A stretch of DNA of 10,062 bases, taken from Phycisphaerae bacterium (GTDB taxonomy: Bacteria; Planctomycetota; Phycisphaerae; UBA1845; Fen-1342). Position 1 is the first letter of the stretch. Every line of letters starts with the position of its first letter. The notes below the pieces were generated by a model, which saw only the letters and a program-made list of their open reading frames with translations, did no database searches and had not been told where the DNA came from. Position numbers and translations under genes: made by a program. Shown here piece after piece: positions 7,696-10,062 of the stretch. Location of the stretch: positions 1-10,062 of the forward strand of contig JALSRY010000525.1 of the NCBI GenBank assembly GCA_026984555.1, in the 5' to 3' direction.

Positions 7696-7736
7696 GTTGC
7701 GGTCGCGGCTCGCCCCGGTGCGGGCAGCCCCGCAAC
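7696..7736 (+). promoter_or_regulatory. Strong hairpin near the 5' end of the mutase leader
   Basis: GTTGCGG (7696-7702) pairs perfectly with CCGCAAC (7730-7736). Inside, GGCT (7707-7710) pairs with AGCC (7726-7729), and GCCC (7712-7715) pairs with GGGC (7722-7725) around a 6-nt loop. Unpaired bases are TCGC at 7703-7706 and C7711. That gives 15 pairs, mostly G-C. If transcription starts near 7689, the hairpin sits a few bases from the RNA 5' end. No T-tract follows, which argues against a terminator. The conserved B12 box of cobalamin riboswitches is not present. Confidence 0.5.
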
Positions 7737-7781
7737 AGACGAATCACGGTTTCGGACAAGCGAATCCCGCGGGAAAAAAGC

Positions 7782-9440
<1,659 letters not shown>

Positions 9441-9460
9441 CCTCCTCCCGGCCGCTCCCG

Positions 9461-9491
9461 CCGGCCCGTGAGGCACGCGCGCCGGGGCCGG
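9461..9491 (+). terminator. GC-rich hairpin after the mutase gene
   Basis: CCGGCCC (9461-9467) pairs with GGGCCGG (9485-9491), beginning 20 bases after the mutase stop. The 17-nt loop contains a further possible stem (GGC 9472-9474 with GCC 9481-9483). The sequence after it (TTCCACTCT) is only mildly pyrimidine-rich, so intrinsic termination is plausible but not certain. The nearest real T-tract, seven T at 9575-9581, is too far away to belong to it. Confidence 0.4.
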
Positions 9492-9582
9492 TTCCACTCT
9501 GGCGCCACCACGAACCAGGTATCGCCCCATGCGTTCGATTCACTGCCGGAACATATATCGGACCATTTCCGTCCTTTTTTTC

Positions 9583-9610
9583 TTGACCGCCGGCACCGCC
9601 TCTTTACAAT
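9583..9610 (+). promoter_or_regulatory. Near-consensus sigma70-type promoter for the exported protein gene
   Basis: TTGACC (9583-9588) and TACAAT (9605-9610), 16 bases apart, each match the consensus hexamers at 5 of 6 positions. Seven T at 9575-9581 lie directly upstream of the -35 box and may act as an UP-like element. The start point would be near 9617. This is the strongest promoter-like sequence I see in the window. Confidence 0.65.
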
Positions 9611-9616
9611 GAAACT

Positions 9617-9884
9617 CAGACAGGGCCGCTGCGGGCCGAAGCGGCGCCATACGACCCATTCCATCCGCGCAAAGCATGTCCAGTAGTCGGGCATGCACCC
9701 GCCGTATTGCGACGCAACCAGTGGTCCGCAGGCGTACGGTCCCCGGCTTGTCGGCTCGTGAGCCGAGCCAGGTGTAAGAGCCCGACCCGTGCACAGCCGT
9801 CACCGACTACCGGGAGCATCCCGTAGGCAAGGTGCTGTCGCATCGTGTAAGACCCGGGGGCGAACTTGTTTTGGAGGGCACACC
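9617..9884 (+). promoter_or_regulatory. Long structured 5' leader, candidate cis-acting RNA
   Basis: From the predicted start near 9617 to the ATG at 9885 there are about 268 nt with no convincing gene. Hairpins read from the sequence: GCATGTCC (9674-9681) with GGGCATGC (9689-9696) and a 7-nt loop; CCGTA (9702-9706) with TACGG (9735-9739), enclosing TTGC/GCAA (9707-9710, 9714-9717); TCGGCT (9751-9756) with AGCCGA (9761-9766); and ACAG plus CACC (9793-9796, 9801-9804) with GGTG plus CTGT (9831-9838), enclosing CTAC-GGG/CCC-GTAG (9807-9826). A near-direct repeat, GTGTAAGAGCCCG at 9772-9784 and GTGTAAGACCCG at 9845-9856, flanks the last structure. I could not match it to a riboswitch class I know. 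The rest of the gap (9441-9616) holds only the hairpin and promoter listed separately. Confidence 0.45.
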
Positions 9885-10062
9885 ATGAAGCATCAGCGAC
9901 GCTCACGAAAACACCGACTGTTGACGCTCGCAGCCGCTGCGTCCGCGGTCGGTCTCTTGCTGGCCACGACGACCGCGTGGTCCGATGATGATGGCGATGG
10001 TGGCGGTGGGGGGGGTGGCTCACGCAGCAGCTACGTCGTGTTCGGGTACAACGATCTCGGCA
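9885..10062 (+). CDS. Exported protein, N-terminus only (cut by window edge), function unknown
   Basis: Only the first 59 codons are present. A very good Shine-Dalgarno, GGAGG at 9873-9877, sits 7 bases before the ATG. The N-terminus is a clear signal peptide: a basic lead with eight Lys, Arg or His in residues 2-11 (MKHQRRSRKHR), a hydrophobic Leu/Ala core (about 12-31) and a probable cleavage after Ala-Trp-Ser33. The mature start is DDDGD followed by a run of nine Gly, a flexible linker, and then SRSSYVVFGYNDLG where the window ends. The YVVxxYNDLG end faintly recalls the start of HAF-type repeats of secreted proteins, but this is too short to call. No lipobox Cys is present, so it is more likely secreted or periplasmic than a lipoprotein. 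Confidence 0.8.
   Translation, partial: MKHQRRSRKHRLLTLAAAASAVGLLLATTTAWSDDDGDGGGGGGGSRSSYVVFGYNDLG

Noticed and set aside
7690..7781. Cobalamin riboswitch before the B12-dependent mutase
   Set aside because: It was tempting from context, but the conserved B12 box (AGYCAGRAGACCTGCC type) and the core GGTG/GCCACTG elements are not there. The leader is also only about 90 nt, too short for the full aptamer.
9559..9581. Intrinsic terminator: GGAC/GTCC stem followed by seven T
   Set aside because: The stem has only 4 pairs, and the T-tract abuts a near-consensus -35 box. I favour an UP-like promoter element, though a weak terminator cannot be excluded.
9468..9686. Small reading frame of 72 codons from a GTG in the gap after the mutase
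   Set aside because: It has no ribosome binding site, starts in a hairpin, contains the predicted promoter for the next gene, and its translation is basic and featureless.
9702..9884. Remnant of a group II intron or other self-splicing RNA (CGTACGGTCC and repeated GTGTAAGA looked suggestive)
   Set aside because: I could find no domain V hairpin with its AGC triad, no GUGYG-type 5' boundary and no reverse transcriptase. The pieces do not fit together.

Overview
The window is GC-rich (roughly mid-60s percent by eye) and comes from a Gram-negative-type bacterium with an outer membrane: it carries an outer-membrane secretin, a lipoprotein with a lipobox and an exported protein. A secretin stretched to thousands of residues by many copies of the periplasmic N-domain, followed by an MreD-like protein and a B12-dependent acyl-CoA mutase, fits Planctomycetota best (possibly Phycisphaerae or a relative). 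This assignment is inference; no rRNA or marker gene is present. All genes read on the + strand.

Region 1 (1-7614) looks like one transcription unit of three genes. The first is the 3' part of a giant GspD-type secretin. The frame is open to the left edge, so the true start lies outside. It shows at least 19 tandem secretin N-domain-like repeats and then one C-terminal secretin barrel domain. Five bases later comes a lipoprotein gene of unknown function, with its ribosome binding site inside the secretin's 3' end. That gene overlaps an MreD-like membrane protein by ATGA. The set therefore combines an outer-membrane pore, a lipid-anchored periplasmic protein and a cell-wall-elongation-type membrane protein.

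Region 2 (7615-9440) is a separate unit. A 167-bp gap holds a good extended -10 promoter, an inverted repeat over that -10 and a strong leader hairpin. Then follows the large (catalytic) subunit of an adenosylcobalamin-dependent acyl-CoA mutase. The gene lacks the B12-binding domain, so a small-subunit partner must lie elsewhere. Its substrate-pocket residues (Phe76, Gln194) are those of isobutyryl-CoA mutase, not of methylmalonyl-CoA mutase.

Region 3 (9441-10062) has a terminator-like hairpin, then a near-consensus sigma70-type promoter with a T-tract just upstream. An unusually long leader of about 270 nt follows, with several stable hairpins. It ends in a strong Shine-Dalgarno and the start of an exported Asp/Gly-rich protein cut off by the window edge.

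The most interesting items are the giant secretin with its Arg/Gly- and Arg/Ser-rich loops, its coupling to the lipoprotein, the mutase active-site signature, and the structured leader before the last gene. I saw no transposon, tRNA, rRNA, CRISPR array or phage gene.
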